A DNA stretch of 64,000 nt from Ralstonia pickettii (GTDB taxonomy: Bacteria > Pseudomonadota > Gammaproteobacteria > Burkholderiales > Burkholderiaceae), in assembly GCF_001699815.1 (NCBI RefSeq), contig NZ_MCGB01000025.1, positions 62,001-126,000 on the forward strand, read 5' to 3'. Shown in pieces: positions 18,872-28,337 of the stretch (position 1 is the first letter of the stretch; each line of letters opens with the position of its first letter). The position numbers were made by a program, and so were the translations under genes. The notes beneath the pieces are model-generated. The model searched no databases. It was not told where the DNA came from and was given only the letters and a program-made list of their open reading frames with translations.

Positions 18872-19327
18872 CTACTGCGACAGCTCTTTCGCTGCCTGCA
18901 CCTGCGTTTCGAAATAGGTCTGGAAGGTGATGGCCAAGCCGGCCATCAGCAGGCCCGTGCCGATCATCAGCGTGAGAACGCTGAGCAGTACGACAGGCCA
19001 GCCCGAATGTGTAGGCGTGCCGTCGGCATTGAATTGTGCGTCCCATTTGTCGTCGGGGCGCAGGCCGTAGACGAGGGCTGACAGGTAACCGGCCAACACT
19101 GAAGATCCGCCGATCATCGCGCAGACCCAGCCCGGGACGCTCGCGCGCTGCGTCGACCACAGCAACGCCACGCCGACCACACCGAGCACCATGGCAAAGA
19201 CCTGCGACCATGCCCAGAAATCGCGTCCGCCCTTGAGATAGAAACGATGCGCGCCCACGCTTCCGAACAGGAAGGCGAGCAGCACGGTCAGCAGCTTGGA
19301 TTTTTTTTGAAGAGTGGTCGTAGGCAT
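18872..19327 (-). CDS. TM2-domain membrane protein
   Basis: A 151-residue membrane protein. The first part (LTVLLAFLFGSVGAHRFYLKGG, about 10-31) matches the TM2 domain signature of a short hydrophobic helix followed by G(A)HRFYLG-like residues. Three further hydrophobic segments follow (about 38-58, 66-84, 112-140). No enzymatic motif is seen and TM2 proteins have no general known function. The ATG at 19327 (MPTTTLQKKSK) is preferred to a longer start because the upstream extension is Cys-rich and not membrane-like. Confidence 0.8.
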   Translation of the reverse strand: MPTTTLQKKSKLLTVLLAFLFGSVGAHRFYLKGGRDFWAWSQVFAMVLGVVGVALLWSTQRASVPGWVCAMIGGSSVLAGYLSALVYGLRPDDKWDAQFNADGTPTHSGWPVVLLSVLTLMIGTGLLMAGLAITFQTYFETQVQAAKELSQ

Positions 19328-19517
19328 AGCGGGCGGTGAACACACGGCAAGACAACACAGCGCCGCGCATTCTACGCCCAACGTCAACCGCGGCGCAGCC
19401 AAACGGCGGCGCCGGGAGCGCGTCTTAAAGACGCATCAGCAACTTGGGGAATTGGCCGTCAGTTTGGCCGGAGGCGCGCAACGCTGCGTAGCGTTTGCGG
19501 CGGGAGTGGCAGGGTCA

Positions 19518-19691
19518 CTAAATCGGAACCGGACGCAGCGACGGCACGCTCATCGAAACCGTCGAATCCTGCTGCAGTCGAGGCGTTTGGTCGCGCACGC
19601 CGTAAAGCAGGTGAGCCAGCATCAGCATGAATGCCGTGGTCCAAACCAGACCGAGGATGAGCCGCACATGGCGGCGGCGAGGGAATGACAT
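19518..19691 (-). CDS. Small single-pass membrane protein, 57 residues
   Basis: A short frame starting MSFPRRRHVRLILGL encodes three arginines, then a hydrophobic stretch of about 20 residues (residues 11-30), and a polar, Ser/Pro-rich end. The positive N-terminus suggests the tail faces the periplasm. An AGGTG sits seven bases upstream of the ATG. It lies in the gap between two other minus-strand genes. I do not recognise a family; the hydrophobic profile and ribosome site are the only support. Confidence 0.5.
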   Translation of the reverse strand: MSFPRRRHVRLILGLVWTTAFMLMLAHLLYGVRDQTPRLQQDSTVSMSVPSLRPVPI

Positions 19692-19815
19692 TGAAGCACC
19701 TGTTGTCGTTGTGATTGGTGTGATGGCACGGTCGCATCAACCGCGTACACGTGCCATCCAATCCGACTCAGGCGTTCCCGCCAAGTTCCGGGATGTGAAA
19801 TATGGGAGCGGCGCG

Positions 19816-20205
19816 TCAGCCCCGGCGCGAGCCGTGCCAGTTGCCTTGGTCGCCGTTTCCTCGTTCCTGACGCATGCGTTCCTGCTGCTGCCAGTCTCCG
19901 CGGCCGCCGCCGTCGCGGGGCTGAATCCGACCGTTGAGGCGATCGTCGGCCCGGGCGCGCGCTTCCATGCGTTCCATCTGCGCGCGGATGCGGGCGGCCT
20001 GCTCGCCCCGGCTGTCAGCGAAGAATTGCGCCACCAGCGGACGCTCTTGCGGCATGGTCTGTGCCGCTTGCGTCCATGCGGGCATGGTGGATTCTGCGAA
20101 GGCGACGGCGGTTTGACGCGCCGATGCGTTGGCAGCCACAGCGCCCGCAGAGGCGACGATCAGAACGCCTGCCGCCAAGGGGCGAAGCAATGCGCGGATC
20201 GGCAT
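19816..20205 (-). CDS. Secreted hypothetical protein, 129 residues
   Basis: Starts MPIRALLRPLAAG with a signal peptide ending near AVAANA (about residue 27). The mature part is rich in Arg, Gln and Glu and includes a run of repeated Gln/Arg/Gly near the end (RGDWQQQERMRQERG), so it is probably helical then disordered and basic. AGGAGA lies six bases before the ATG, which decides the start over longer frames. I do not recognise the family. Confidence 0.7.
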   Translation of the reverse strand: MPIRALLRPLAAGVLIVASAGAVAANASARQTAVAFAESTMPAWTQAAQTMPQERPLVAQFFADSRGEQAARIRAQMERMEARARADDRLNGRIQPRDGGGRGDWQQQERMRQERGNGDQGNWHGSRRG

Positions 20206-20398
20206 GGCTATCTCCTGTCGGGCAAGGATTTGAAAGCGCCACGCGCCGCGTGCTTCTGGCAGTTGCAAGAGAGATCGACAGCGCGTGTTCATGCCTGTCA
20301 ATGTAAGGCTTCACTCAGCGGGCATCCACTGTCCGAACGTTACCCATGTAACGAGATGTTTCGCGCACGCTTTGCTCGAGCGGTGAGCGACGTTAAGA

Positions 20399-21487
20399 TC
20401 ATTTTCCGGTGTAGTGGATGCGATACACCGCGCCCGCCAAGTCGTCGGAGACCAGCAGGCTGCCGTCCGGTGCCACGAGCACATCTGCGGGGCGTCCCCA
20501 GGCTCTCTCGCCTTGCAGCCAGCCCTGGGCGAACGGCTCCTGCTTCGTGACATTGCCGGCGGCGTCCAGAACGACGCGCACGACGCGGTAGCCCACCTTT
20601 GATGATCGGTTCCACGAACCATGCTACGCAATGAAGACATTGTTTCGGTATTCCGGCGGAAAGCTGCTGCCCGTATAAAAGCGCATGCCTAATGCCGCTA
20701 CGTGGGCCCCGAGCCTCGCGGCCGGTGGTGTGTAGTCTGAGCACGGATGTCCGGCACCGAACTCGGGGTCCGGAATGTCGCCGGCGTGGCAGAACGGATA
20801 GCCAAAGTGCGGATTGGGCTTGGTGATGCGGTTCAGTTCGTCGTCTGGCACGTCGTCACCCATGAGATCGCGGCCGTTGTCGGTGAACCACAATTCGTGC
20901 GTACTCGGGTGCCAGTCGAAGCCGACCGTATTGCGGATGCCTCGCGCCACGAGTTCCAGTCTGCTTCCATCGGCGTTCATGCGCATGAGGTTGGCGTACC
21001 GGTTCTCATCGGGGCGGCATATGTGGCAAGGTGCGCCCACCGGCACATACAGCTTGCCGTCCGGCCCGAACGCAATGAATTTCCACCCGTGATGCGTTTC
21101 CGTCGGCAGCTTGTCGTTGACGATCACCGGGTCCGGCGGATTGCCGAGCCGGCTGTCAATGCCGTCGAGCCTCAGCACGCGTGAAACTGCCGACACATAA
21201 AGGTTGCCGTCACGCCATGCCACGCCAACCGGGAGTTGCAGTCCGGACGCCACCACATGGATCGGTGCGTTTGGCGTCAGCAACGACATCGCGTAGACCT
21301 TGCCCGCGCGGCTGCCCACATAGAGAATGCCGGCCGGAGAAAGCGCCATTTCACGTGCAGCGGGCATCGCGTCGGTGAGCACTTCGACATGGAATCCGGG
21401 CGGTACACGGAGTGACTCGATCGGTAGAGCGGCGAGTGCTGCGGGCACCGCATCAAGCCAAGCGGCAAGCACAACGGCTGGAATCAA
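20399..21487 (-). pseudogene. PQQ-type sugar (sorbosone/glucose) dehydrogenase, interrupted by an in-frame amber codon
   Basis: The frame encodes a six-bladed beta-propeller dehydrogenase of the sorbosone/Gdh family, normally periplasmic with PQQ. Family segments are visible: GLQLPVGVAWRDG, FGPDGKLYVPVGAPCHIC, and RGIRNTVGFDWHP with WFTDNGRD. At 20624-20626 a TAG falls where the family has Gln in the conserved QHGSWNR motif. The same frame continues without any shift through HGSWNR...VGYRVVRV to a natural end about 75 residues later (PADVLVAPDGSLLVSDD...YRIHY). The only available start is TTG at 21487, preceded by an in-frame stop, so the N-terminus may also be damaged. One C-to-T change explains the loss; a sequencing error or suppression is possible. 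Confidence 0.85.
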
Positions 21488-21542
21488 GTACGCTGCGCGT
21501 CACGCGTGCCATCGGGCGCACACTCTCGCCCAGCCTAAGTGT

Positions 21543-21571
21543 TTGTTTGGTCGGAGAAACTGCGCTATACT
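21543..21571 (+). promoter_or_regulatory. Sigma-70 promoter of the rpsP operon
   Basis: TTGTTT (21543-21548) and TATACT (21566-21571) are separated by exactly 17 bp, giving a near-consensus promoter about 40 bp before the rpsP ATG. Confidence 0.75.
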
Positions 21572-21617
21572 TGCGCGTTTCTCTGTACGCATACCCAGTT
21601 TTTCAAGGAAAAGATCC

Positions 21618-21872
21618 ATGGTCGTGATCCGTCTGGCCCGCGGTGGCTCCAAGAAGCGCCCGTTCTTCAATATCGTTGCGACCGACTCGCGTAACCGCCG
21701 TGATGGCCGTTTCATCGAGCGCGTCGGTTTCTACAACCCGCTCGCCGGTGAAGGCGAAGAAGGTCTGCGCATCGTGCAAGACCGCCTGACCTACTGGGAA
21801 GGCGTGGGCGCACAGCTGTCGCCGACGGTTGCCCGTCTGGTGAAGCAAGGCGCCAAGAAGGCGGCTGCCTAA
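21618..21872 (+). CDS. rpsP: 30S ribosomal protein S16
   Basis: An 84-residue S16 protein ([20 protein letters not shown] start, ERVGFYNP core), the first gene of the classical rpsP-rimM-trmD-rplS operon. AAGGAAAAG precedes the ATG. The C-terminus is Lys/Ala-rich, as usual in this group. Confidence 0.98.
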   Translation: MVVIRLARGGSKKRPFFNIVATDSRNRRDGRFIERVGFYNPLAGEGEEGLRIVQDRLTYWEGVGAQLSPTVARLVKQGAKKAAA

Positions 21873-21918
21873 GTTTTAGCATGCGTCGATCGACGGTGCC
21901 GTCCGAGTACTTCCTGCT

Positions 21919-22560
21919 GTGACGCGCGCCGCATCGACACGGCCCGGTCCTGTGGCTGCTGCAACGCAGGCAACCTCGCAAAAGGTTGCCGAACGGCTGC
22001 AAGCCATGCGCCCGGGCACGGGCACCAACCCGACGCTCCCCGACGATCTCGTCGAGGTGGGTTATGTGGGTGGGGCCTACGGTATTCGCGGCTGGATCAA
22101 GGTCCAGTTGCACGGCGACGCCGACGCGCTGCTGAATGCCCGTACCTGGTGGCTCAAGCCGGCTGCTGGCGCACTGGCAACGTCAGCGGACTGGCGGGTG
22201 TTTCCCGTTGGCACGTCGCGTGAGCATAGCGGCACGGTGGTGGCGGGTTCGCCTGCCGCACCCGATCGCAATGTCGCCGAAGCTCTGCGCGGCTATGCCG
22301 TGTGGGTCAGCCGGGCCGATTTTCCCGAGCCGGATGATGACGAGTTTTACTGGGTCGATCTGATCGGCGCTACGGTCGTCAACGAGCAACAGGAAACGCT
22401 TGGCACGGTGCGAGGCCTGATCGACAACGGTGCGCATCAAATCCTGCGTATCGTCGGTGAAGGTGAGGTCGAGCGGCTCGTGCCGTTTGTCGAGGTTTAC
22501 GTGAAGTCGGTGGATGTCGCAGGCAAGCGCATCGTCGTCGACTGGGGTCTGGATTACTGA
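21919..22560 (+). CDS. rimM: 16S rRNA processing protein RimM
   Basis: A 213-residue RimM. It binds S19 during 30S maturation through an N-terminal beta-barrel ([18 protein letters not shown], about 45-62). The C-terminal PRC-barrel begins at [13 protein letters not shown] (about 142) and ends with VDWGLDY. The GTG at 21919 opens the frame and gives a 44-residue low-complexity extension. An internal ATG at 22006 would give about 184 residues, closer to the E. coli length, so the true start is uncertain. It is followed by trmD. Confidence 0.93.
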   Translation: MTRAASTRPGPVAAATQATSQKVAERLQAMRPGTGTNPTLPDDLVEVGYVGGAYGIRGWIKVQLHGDADALLNARTWWLKPAAGALATSADWRVFPVGTSREHSGTVVAGSPAAPDRNVAEALRGYAVWVSRADFPEPDDDEFYWVDLIGATVVNEQQETLGTVRGLIDNGAHQILRIVGEGEVERLVPFVEVYVKSVDVAGKRIVVDWGLDY

Positions 22561-22583
22561 ACATGCGGCCGGAGAATTCGGCG

Positions 22584-23372
22584 ATGCAGTTCGACGTCGT
22601 CTCGCTGTTTCCGGACATGTTCCGGGCGCTGACGGACTGGGGTATCACCAGCCGCGCAGCCAAACAGCAGGTGTACACGTTGCGCACCTGGAACCCGCGC
22701 GATTTCACGACGGACAACTACCGCACCGTGGACGACCGCCCGTACGGCGGTGGCCCGGGCATGGTGATGTTGGCGAAGCCGCTAGAGGCCGCGCTGGATG
22801 CGATTCAAGCGGCGCAAGCGCCGGCGGCTTCGCATGTGGTGTTGCTGTCGCCGCAAGGCAAGCCGCTCACGCACAAGCGGGTGATGGAACTGGCGCAGTT
22901 GCCGGCGCTCACGTTGCTGTGCGGACGCTACGAAGCGATTGATCAACGTCTGGTCGACCGCCGCGTGGATGAGGAAATCAGCCTTGGCGATTTCGTCCTC
23001 TCCGGCGGTGAGATTGCAGCAATGGCGATCATCGACGCCGTGGTGCGGCAGTTGCCCGGCGTGCTGGGCGATGCACAGTCGGCGGTGCAAGACAGTTTCG
23101 TCAACGGCTTGCTCGACTGCCCGCACTACACGCGGCCGGAAGAGTACGAAAGTGTGCGTGTGCCCGATGTGCTGCTGGGTGGCCACCATGCCGAGATCGA
23201 GAAATGGCGCCGCCAGCAGGCGCTGGTGAACACGATGCGCAAGCGGCCCGATCTGATCGAGGCGGCGCGCAAGCAGGGTTTGTTGTCCCGCAGCGATGAG
23301 GTCTTCCTCGCTGCCGCGGCGATAACGGCAAAGGGGTCAGAGCCTTCCATACCGGAAGGCTCGGCCAAGTGA
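22584..23372 (+). CDS. trmD: tRNA (guanine-N1)-methyltransferase
   Basis: A 262-residue SPOUT methyltransferase that makes m1G37 in tRNAs with a G at position 36. Family motifs are [13 protein letters not shown] at the N-terminus, [25 protein letters not shown] and the trefoil-knot segment [12 protein letters not shown]. The ATG at 22584 is chosen because GGAG sits nine bases upstream, and homologues start at MQFD; an ATG at 22563 would add seven residues. It overlaps no neighbour and leads into rplS. Confidence 0.97.
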
Positions 23373-23445
23373 AGTTCCCATCCTCTACCGGGGCCACGGT
23401 CAACCGACTGGGCAAAACGCCGGCATGATGGTCAAGGAGAAAAAG

Positions 23446-23832
23446 ATGAATCTCATCGAGCAAATCGAGCAGGAAGAAATCAAGCGCCTGACGGCCAACA
23501 AGACGATCCCCCCGTTCGCCCCTGGCGACACCGTGATCGTCAACGTGAACGTCGTTGAAGGCACCCGCAAGCGTGTGCAGGCGTATGAAGGCGTCGTGAT
23601 TGCCAAGCGCAATCGTGGCCTGAACTCGTCGTTCATCGTTCGCAAGATCTCTTCTGGCGAAGGCGTGGAGCGTACGTTCCAGCTGTACTCGCCGCTGCTT
23701 GCCAGCATCGAAGTGAAGCGTCGCGGTGATGTGCGCCGTGCGAAGCTGTACTACCTGCGCCAACGCTCGGGCAAGTCGGCACGCATCAAGGAGAAGCTGA
23801 CCTTCAAGCGCAAGGAAGCCGCTGCGGAGTAA
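23446..23832 (+). CDS. rplS: 50S ribosomal protein L19
   Basis: A 128-residue L19 ([12 protein letters not shown] start; the [13 protein letters not shown] and [10 protein letters not shown] segments are diagnostic). AAGGAG lies just upstream of the ATG at 23446, ruling out the start seven codons earlier. It is the last gene of the rpsP operon and is followed by a strong terminator. Confidence 0.98.
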
Positions 23833-23847
23833 TCTGCGCGCGTTGCG

Positions 23848-23873
23848 AAAAGGCACCTTCGGGTGCCTTTTTT
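23848..23873 (+). terminator. Intrinsic terminator after rplS (UUCG loop)
   Basis: Stem GGCACC/GGTGCC, extended by A-T pairs, with a TTCG tetraloop and six T residues, 15 bp after the rplS stop. Confidence 0.93.
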
Positions 23874-23938
23874 CTCTTCTGCGGCGGAAGATTGACCCCA
23901 TCTATGTCTTCCGCCCTCGACTCATTCATTCCCATCGT

Positions 23939-24643
23939 ATGCGCCGTCCCGTGTTCGACCCTGAGCAGTTACCGGTGGTGCCGACCGAGGCATCATTGCC
24001 GGCGCTCGGGCTCCCGCGGCTGACCGCCGAGTTCGTGCGCGAGCGGCTGCAGACGCAGCCCGACTGGCAACCGGAACAGACGGACGAATCCCGCCTGATC
24101 GACGCTTCGCTCAAGTTGCGCGAGGCGGCGGTGCTGGTGCCGCTGGTGCAGCGCGAGGCGGGTCTGACGGTGCTGCTGACGCAACGCAATGCATCGCTTA
24201 GCCAACATGCCGGCCAGGTCAGCTTTCCGGGCGGTGGACGCGAAGAATTTGACCGTGACATGGTCGACACGGCGCTGCGCGAGACGATGGAAGAGGTCGG
24301 CATTAGTGCCGAACACATCGAAGTGATCGGTCGCTTGCCCGACTACATCACCGGGACCGGTTTCCATGTGAGCCCAATTGTCGGATTGCTCGCGCCCGAT
24401 TTCACGCTGCAACCCGACCCAAGTGAAGTGGCGGAGGTGTTTGAAGTGCCGCTGGCCTTTTTGATGGATCCGGCCAACCACGAAGTGCGCGAGCTGCGGT
24501 GGGAAGACCGCGTGCGTCGTTTCTATGCGATGCCTTACCGGCGATCTGGGCGATCTGACCAAGCGCCTGACTCTGGCCACCACTTCATCTGGGGCGCGAC
24601 GGCGGGCATGCTGCGCAACCTGTATCACCTGCTGGCAGCGTAG
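23939..24643 (+). CDS. CoA pyrophosphatase-type Nudix hydrolase
   Basis: A 234-residue Nudix protein. The Nudix box ends with the RETMEEVGI core (about 118-126). Directly before it is the CoA-hydrolase (UPF0035/NudL) signature LLTQRN...HAGQVSFPGGG (about 78-100), which marks enzymes cleaving CoA and acyl-CoA to phosphopantetheine and ADP. An N-terminal region of about 60 residues precedes the catalytic domain. The ATG at 23939 avoids translating the rplS terminator. It probably has its own transcript, as it follows that terminator. Confidence 0.87.
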   Translation: MRRPVFDPEQLPVVPTEASLPALGLPRLTAEFVRERLQTQPDWQPEQTDESRLIDASLKLREAAVLVPLVQREAGLTVLLTQRNASLSQHAGQVSFPGGGREEFDRDMVDTALRETMEEVGISAEHIEVIGRLPDYITGTGFHVSPIVGLLAPDFTLQPDPSEVAEVFEVPLAFLMDPANHEVRELRWEDRVRRFYAMPYRRSGRSDQAPDSGHHFIWGATAGMLRNLYHLLAA

Positions 24644-24750
24644 CGCCGACGCGAATATGGGCACCCTGTGCGCTGTTGCGCGCACGCTGTGTGCTATCGT
24701 CTTGCACATCGCATTCACGGTGTGATCCACGCCTTCGCAACGCCCTTCCA

Positions 24751-25692
24751 ATGACTTTCTTCTCCGTACTCTGCGCGCTGATTCTCGAACAGTTCCGTGC
24801 GCTCAGCCGGGACAACCCGATCTACGACGTCGTGCGCGCACTGGCTGCGCGGGCAGAAGAATGGTTCGACACCGGCCTTCGTCGCGATGCCGTCCTCGCT
24901 TGGTGCGTGGTCACGCTGCCGGCCGTGGTGGTCGTGGCACTGGTGCACTACCTGCTGTCGTCGATCAGTCTTGGGCTGGCGTTCCTGTGGAACGTCCTGA
25001 TGGTTTACCTGACGCTCGGCTTCCGCCAGTTCAGTCACTACTTCACCGATATCCATGAGGCACTGCGCAGCGATGACGTTGTCACTGCGCGCCTGCTGCT
25101 CAACGAATGGTCGGGGCAGGACACGACCGACATGCCGGTCAATGAGATCGTCCGCCATACCCTGGAGTGCGCGATTGTTGCGGCGCATCGTCATGTGTTC
25201 GGTGTGTTCTTCTGGTTCCTGGTGCCGATCGGGCCGGCGGGTGTGGTGCTATACCGTGGCGCTGAATACCTCGCTCGCCACTGGAGCGATACGTCGACGG
25301 AGCGTAGCCCCGCGCTAGGTCTCTTTGCCCGTCAGGCGTTTTTCATCATCGACTACGTCCCTGCGCGTCTCACTGCGATCGGCTTTTCCATCGTCGGCAA
25401 CTTCGAAGATGCCGTGTACGCCTGGCGCAACCGCGCTGCCAAGTGGAATGACGAAGTGAATGGAATCCTATTGGCGGCCGGCGGTGGCGCGCTCGGCGTG
25501 CGTCTTGGCACGCCCATTCCGCAACGCGATTCGGCCGATAGCATTGCCGACGAGGATGGCGCCTATCCCATGGAAGTGGGGCAGGAGCCGAACGTGCGTA
25601 CCTTGCAGTCAGCTGTGGGGCTGGTGTGGCGCGCCGTGGTGTTGTGGATGCTGCTGCTGGCGATGCTGTCGATTGCCGTGTGGCTCGGCTGA
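24751..25692 (+). CDS. CobD/CbiB-family membrane protein (adenosylcobinamide-phosphate synthase-like)
   Basis: A 313-residue protein of the CobD/CbiB family, which in cobalamin synthesis attaches aminopropanol phosphate to adenosylcobyric acid at the inner membrane. Visible features are hydrophobic segments near residues 48-95, 140-165 and 285-313, plus the family-like central region with RHTLECAIVAAHRHVFGVFFWFL. No other cobalamin gene is nearby, and orphan copies of this family are common in beta-proteobacteria as an ampE/CobD-like protein, so the reaction is uncertain. The ATG at 24751 starts MTFFSVLCALILEQFRAL. Confidence 0.75.
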   Translation: MTFFSVLCALILEQFRALSRDNPIYDVVRALAARAEEWFDTGLRRDAVLAWCVVTLPAVVVVALVHYLLSSISLGLAFLWNVLMVYLTLGFRQFSHYFTDIHEALRSDDVVTARLLLNEWSGQDTTDMPVNEIVRHTLECAIVAAHRHVFGVFFWFLVPIGPAGVVLYRGAEYLARHWSDTSTERSPALGLFARQAFFIIDYVPARLTAIGFSIVGNFEDAVYAWRNRAAKWNDEVNGILLAAGGGALGVRLGTPIPQRDSADSIADEDGAYPMEVGQEPNVRTLQSAVGLVWRAVVLWMLLLAMLSIAVWLG

Positions 25693-25724
25693 TGCGGCAC
25701 GACGCTTAGTCGCCGAACGATCAA

Positions 25725-26039
25725 TCACGCCGCATCCTCGCGGTTGTTGCCGCAGCGCCAGCACTGGGCGAACTGCGGCTCGTGACTCTCTCCGCAATGT
25801 GCGCAACGCCATGCCGGCCCGGTCGGCGGGTGCTGCGCCTGATCGAGCAGCGCGCGGGCCTGCGCTTCCTGCGCCGGGTTCACCAGCCAGACCTGCGCAG
25901 CGCAATCCTGCGGCGGGACGTCACCCGCCACACTGCTCAAGTAGATGTTGCGCAGCTCGGTGCGAATACCGGCGGCAGACAGCACGTTCTGCCAGTGCGC
26001 CGCCATGCCGAGCGATGGACTGCTGATCAGCAACTTCAT
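25725..26039 (-). CDS. Small DUF2007-like protein with a C-terminal zinc ribbon
   Basis: A 104-residue protein. The N-terminal half (MKLLISSPSLGMAAHWQNVL, residues 1-20, then an I/V-rich strand pattern to about 60) resembles the DUF2007 putative signal-transducing fold. The end carries CxxC-x10-CxxC (CAHC and CWRC, about 79-97), a RanBP2-like zinc ribbon. The start MKLL at 26039 is preferred to one four residues earlier. It is the last of a run with rsgA and an M48 protease on the minus strand, 30 bp from rsgA. Function not known. Confidence 0.75.
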   Translation of the reverse strand: MKLLISSPSLGMAAHWQNVLSAAGIRTELRNIYLSSVAGDVPPQDCAAQVWLVNPAQEAQARALLDQAQHPPTGPAWRCAHCGESHEPQFAQCWRCGNNREDAA

Positions 26040-26069
26040 CCCACCCTCCACGAGCGTATGGCGAAGCCC

Positions 26070-27017
26070 TTACCAGGGCTTCTGCTGTTCCGATTCGTGC
26101 AGCAATTGCGCGTAAAGCTGGTGACGGCGTGGATCGATCTTGCCCTCGGCCATCGCGCCCAGAATGCCACAGCCGGGTTCCTGCAGGTGCCGGCAGTTAT
26201 AAAACCGGCACTCGGTCAGGCGCGGGCGGAACTCGGGGAAGGCGCGTTCCAGCATCCCTTCGCTGAGGTGATGCAGGCCGAATTCCTGGAAGCCCGGCGA
26301 GTCGATCAGCATGCCGCCCTGGCCCCAATCTGCGGGTAGGTGATAGAGCCGCGTGAACGTGGTGGTGTGCTTGCCGGAGTCGAGCTTTTCGGAGATCTCG
26401 CGCGTTTGCGCATCCACGCCCGGAATCAGCAGATTCAATAGCGAGGACTTGCCCATGCCCGATTGCCCGATCAGGATCGAAGCGCGCCCAGCGACGTGCG
26501 GTTCGAGCGCGGCATGCGCGGCTTCCGGCGCGCCGTGCACGGTTAGTTCCACGATGGTGTAGCCCAGGTCTCGATAGAGCGCCAGGCGTGAGCGAGCCGT
26601 CTCCAGTCGCGCGGTCAGATCGATTTTGTTGAGCAGGATCAGCGGGGTGATGCCCAGGGATTCTGCGGCGACGAGCGCGCGGCCGAGCAGGTCTTCCGAA
26701 AAACTCGGCTCGGTGCCCAGCATGATGATCACCTGATCCAAATTCGCGGCCAGCACCTTCGATTTGAACTGATCGGAGCGATAGAGCAGGTTGCGGCGCT
26801 CGTCCACACGCACCACGACGCCTTGGTCGACGGCGGTGGCTTCATAGACCACCCGATCGCCCACGGCGCATTCGCTGCGTTTGCCCCGCGGGAAGCATTG
26901 CAGGAAACCGCCCCCGTCGCGTTCGACCAGGTAATGGCGCCCGTGCGCGGCGATGACGAGCCCGTGTTCGCCAGTGGCAGCCTGCTTATGGGCGCGGCCC
27001 GGTTTGCCGCGCGTCAT
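26070..27017 (-). CDS. rsgA: Ribosome small-subunit GTPase RsgA
   Basis: A 315-residue circularly permuted GTPase that acts in late 30S maturation. It has an OB-fold N-terminal domain (about 20-85). The G domain motifs come in permuted order: G4 LLNKIDL (about 135), G1 GQSGMGKSS (about 192) and G3 DSPGF (about 245). A C-terminal zinc domain follows ([16 protein letters not shown]). The ATG overlaps the stop of the upstream M48 protease gene (ATGA), so the two are translationally coupled. Confidence 0.96.
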   Translation of the reverse strand: MTRGKPGRAHKQAATGEHGLVIAAHGRHYLVERDGGGFLQCFPRGKRSECAVGDRVVYEATAVDQGVVVRVDERRNLLYRSDQFKSKVLAANLDQVIIMLGTEPSFSEDLLGRALVAAESLGITPLILLNKIDLTARLETARSRLALYRDLGYTIVELTVHGAPEAAHAALEPHVAGRASILIGQSGMGKSSLLNLLIPGVDAQTREISEKLDSGKHTTTFTRLYHLPADWGQGGMLIDSPGFQEFGLHHLSEGMLERAFPEFRPRLTECRFYNCRHLQEPGCGILGAMAEGKIDPRRHQLYAQLLHESEQQKPW

Positions 27018-28273
27018 GCCGCGCGAGCCTGCACGAGGCGCTCCACGCGCTGCGATGCAGTCGGGTGCGAATAGTAGAACGTTGAGTAGACCGGGTCCGG
27101 CGTGAGCGTCGATGCGTTGTCCTGGAACAGCTTGACCAGCGCCGAGACAAGTTGATTGGCGTCGGCGTGCTCGGCGGCAAAGGCGTCCGCTTCGTACTCG
27201 TCCTTGCGAGACGACAGGCTCGCCAGCGGCGAGACGAAGAACGTGAACACCGGCAGCACTAGGAAAAACAGCATCAGCGCCAGCGCGTGGTTGTCGGAGA
27301 ACAGGTTCGGAGCGACGCCAAGGCCCAGGTAAAACCACGTGCGCGTCATCAGCCAGCCGAGCAGCGCCAGAGCACCCAGGCTCAGCACGAACGTCACGGC
27401 GATGCGCTTGGTGATGTGATGGCGCTTGAAATGGCCCAGCTCATGCGCGAGCACGGCTTCCATTTCGGACGGATTCAGGCGGGCGAGCAGCGTGTCGAAG
27501 AAGACGATGCGCTTGGTCGCACCAAAGCCGCTGAAGTAGGCGTTGCCGTGGGCGCTGCGGCGGCTGCCGTCCATCACGAACAGGCCCTTGCTGGCGAAGC
27601 CGCAGCGCTTGAGCAGGCTTTCGATACGCGAGCGCATTTCCTCGTCCTGCAGCGGGGTGAACTTGTTGTAGAGCGGTGCGATGACGTTGGGGTAGATGGC
27701 CTGAACAAACAGCATGAACGCCATCCACACGATCCAGGTGTACAGCCACCAGTACGCGCCCATCTTGTCCATCAGCCAGAGCACTGCCAGCAGCAGCGGC
27801 AGACCCAGCACGGTTCCGATGGCCAGGCCCTTGAGGTTGTCGGCCAGCCACAGCTTGAACGTCATGCGGTTGAACCCAAAACGCTCTTCGACGACGAACT
27901 GGGCGTACAGCGAAAACGGCAATTCGACCACGCTGCTGATCGCGATGACCGACGCGATCAGCGCCACGCCATACGCGTAACCGGGGCCGAACACGCCCAG
28001 CCAAGCCTGGTTGATCCAGTTCAGCCCCCCGAGCAGCGTCAGCGCGATCAGTAGGGCGGCTTGAACCGGTACTTCGAGCATCGCCAGACGGGTGCGGGCG
28101 ATGGTGTAGTCGGCGGCCTTGCGGTGCATGTCCAGTGTGATCGACTCGGCGAACTGCGCAGGCACGGCATCGCGGTGACGCGCCACGTGACGGACTTGCC
28201 GCGCGGCCAGCCACAGGCGCGTGGCGGACATCAATACAAGGGCGATCAGGAAGACAGCGGTAAAGGCGGGCAT
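27014..28273 (-). CDS. M48-family membrane metalloprotease (Ste24/CAAX protease-like)
   Basis: A 419-residue integral membrane protease. The zinc motif HELGH is at residues 277-281, with the third ligand in [11 protein letters not shown] downstream. Predicted membrane segments are at about 4-22, 68-85, 102-118, 148-168, 174-192, 290-315 and 325-350, the architecture of Ste24. Bacterial members degrade or process membrane proteins; the target is unknown. The ATG at 28273 is chosen because AGGTG precedes it; a GTG four codons earlier is also in frame. It overlaps rsgA by 4 bp and is divergent from orn, with about 65 bp between. Confidence 0.93.
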   Translation of the reverse strand: MPAFTAVFLIALVLMSATRLWLAARQVRHVARHRDAVPAQFAESITLDMHRKAADYTIARTRLAMLEVPVQAALLIALTLLGGLNWINQAWLGVFGPGYAYGVALIASVIAISSVVELPFSLYAQFVVEERFGFNRMTFKLWLADNLKGLAIGTVLGLPLLLAVLWLMDKMGAYWWLYTWIVWMAFMLFVQAIYPNVIAPLYNKFTPLQDEEMRSRIESLLKRCGFASKGLFVMDGSRRSAHGNAYFSGFGATKRIVFFDTLLARLNPSEMEAVLAHELGHFKRHHITKRIAVTFVLSLGALALLGWLMTRTWFYLGLGVAPNLFSDNHALALMLFFLVLPVFTFFVSPLASLSSRKDEYEADAFAAEHADANQLVSALVKLFQDNASTLTPDPVYSTFYYSHPTASQRVERLVQARAA

Positions 28274-28337
28274 GTGGGGAAACACCTATCAGATATGCGA
28301 AAATTATAGCCTTCAGTCATTTTCTCAAGGCCCTTGA

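Noticed and set aside
19627-20550. 307-codon plus-strand frame across the small-protein region
   Set aside because: Arg/Ala-rich with no motif, and opposite a gene with a signal peptide and a good ribosome site.
20597-20626. Frameshift as the cause of the broken sugar dehydrogenase
   Set aside because: Both parts are in the same frame; the codons between read HGSWNR and on. A nonsense change is the simpler explanation.
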